DNA of 15,349 bases from the NCBI RefSeq assembly GCF_943913055.1, contig NZ_CALTWS010000044.1:1-15349 (forward strand). Direction: 5' to 3'. The translations under genes were made by a program, and so were the position numbers. This DNA comes from an uncultured Brevundimonas sp. (GTDB lineage Bacteria; Pseudomonadota; Alphaproteobacteria; Caulobacterales; Caulobacteraceae). The notes below the pieces were generated by a model. That model worked only from the letters and a program-made list of their open reading frames with translations, made no database searches and was not told the DNA's origin. Shown in pieces: positions 14,643 through 15,349 of the stretch (position 1 is the first letter of the stretch; the number at the start of each line of letters is the position of its first letter).

Positions 14643-14716
14643 GGCGATTGCCCGATGGCGCGGAGGATGCGCCGCCTCGAAAAACCCTGTAAGAGGCGCG
14701 ACTTCTCCCAATCGCC
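14643..14716 (+). ncRNA. Candidate structured leader of alaS mRNA
   Basis: GGCGATTG (14643-14650) pairs perfectly with CAATCGCC (14709-14716). Inside this closing stem are GGCGC/GCGCC (14657-14673 area) and GCCTC/GAGGC (14674-14697 area), giving a possible three-way junction that ends 19 nt before the alaS ATG. I match it to no known riboswitch or T-box class. The folding is from eye only. Confidence 0.4.
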
Positions 14717-14735
14717 GCGCGTCAGACGAACACCC

Positions 14736-15349
14736 ATGACCAGCCTGAAACAGATCCGCTCGACCTTCCTCGACTTCTTCGCGGCGGATGCGCACACCAA
14801 GGTCCATTCTGCGCCCCTGGTGCCACAGAACGATCCGACGCTGATGTTCGTCAATGCGGGCATGGTGCCGTTCAAGGACTATTTCACTGGCGCGGCCACC
14901 CCGCCTTATCCACGCGCCACGAGCAGCCAGAAATGCGTCCGCGCCGGGGGCAAGCACAACGATCTGGACAACGTCGGCTATACCGCCCGCCACCTGACCT
15001 TCTTCGAAATGCTGGGCAACTTCAGCTTCGGCGACTACTTCAAGGAACACGCGATCGATAGCGCGTGGAAGCTGGTCACGAAAGACTTCGGCCTCGATCC
15101 CAAACGCCTGCTGGTCACCGTCTATATCGACGACGACGAGGCCGCCGCGATCTGGAAGAAGGTCACGGGCTTCAGCGACGACAAGATCATCCGCATCGCC
15201 GGCGCCGACAATTTCTGGGCCATGGGCGACAGCGGCCCGTGCGGCCCCTGCACCGAAATCTTCTGGGACCACGGCGAAAGCGTGCCCGGCGGCCCTCCCG
15301 GCAGCCCGGACGAGGACGGCGACCGGTTCGTGGAGATCTGGAACAACGT
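14736..15349 (+). CDS. alaS: Alanyl-tRNA synthetase, N-terminal part (3' end outside window)
   Basis: AlaRS charges tRNA-Ala with alanine in the cytoplasm. About 204 N-terminal residues of the class II catalytic domain are present: KQIRSTFLDFFAADAHTKV, NDPTLMFVNAGMVPFKDYF, the QKCVRAGGKHNDLDNVG block, motif 2 RHLTFFEMLGNFSFGDYFK, and MGDSGPCGPCTEIFWDHG, all diagnostic of AlaRS. The frame runs off the right edge, so the remainder of the roughly 880-residue enzyme is not seen. ATG 14736 (MTSLKQIRS) is the family's usual start; the ribosome binding site is weak. It follows recA, with only a small antisense gene between, and has its own 240-bp upstream region with a possible structured leader. 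Confidence 0.96.
   Translation, partial: MTSLKQIRSTFLDFFAADAHTKVHSAPLVPQNDPTLMFVNAGMVPFKDYFTGAATPPYPRATSSQKCVRAGGKHNDLDNVGYTARHLTFFEMLGNFSFGDYFKEHAIDSAWKLVTKDFGLDPKRLLVTVYIDDDEAAAIWKKVTGFSDDKIIRIAGADNFWAMGDSGPCGPCTEIFWDHGESVPGGPPGSPDEDGDRFVEIWNN

Overview
The window looks like chromosomal DNA of a Caulobacterales alphaproteobacterium (Caulobacter/Brevundimonas type). Evidence: high GC throughout; a ChpT histidine phosphotransferase, which belongs to the CckA-ChpT-CtrA phosphorelay; a kinase tail resembling DivJ; a DUF1491 protein typical of alphaproteobacteria; and recA followed by alaS. I see no phage genes, transposases, CRISPR arrays, rRNA or tRNA genes. Gene density is high, and no gene-free stretch exceeds about 240 bases.

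Layout. 1-656: C-terminal half of a DivJ-like sensor kinase, ending inside a run of G-rich heptads that can form a G-quadruplex and also a long stem with C-rich heptads downstream. 738-1610 (-): a secreted protein of unknown function, divergent from a DUF1491 gene (1659-2006). 2135-2515: unknown small protein, tail-to-tail with a 45-residue single-pass membrane protein (2512-2649, -). 2840-4486: prfC (release factor 3). 4572-4922: small exported protein behind a 16-bp palindrome that touches its ribosome binding site. 5033-6274: helical TPR-like protein, stop-to-stop with a CysQ-type phosphatase (6271-7071, -). 7165-7842: chpT, followed by a single-domain response regulator with a TTG start (7944-8315) and a CheR-type methyltransferase (8320-9135). 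9216-11114: M28 metallopeptidase with a polytopic membrane tail. 11084-12634 (-): GNAT-nitrilase fusion. 12839-13942: recA, with a degenerate SOS-like box upstream and a multi-hairpin 3' region ending in a strong terminator. 14166-14495 (-): small secreted four-cysteine protein. 14736 to the end: start of alaS behind a foldable leader.

How the genes fit together. Two parts of the cell-fate phosphorelay that controls CtrA lie within 7 kb: a DivJ-like kinase, which acts on DivK, and ChpT, which passes phosphate from CckA to CtrA and CpdR. The response regulator and CheR just downstream of chpT are translationally close to each other and could form an output branch; that link is inference. recA, alaS, prfC and cysQ are housekeeping genes. 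No clear new multi-gene defence or metabolic system is visible. The most unexplained signals are non-coding: the heptad/G4 element, the hairpins after recA with two CcrM-type GANTC sites, the alaS leader, and the palindrome before the 4572 gene.
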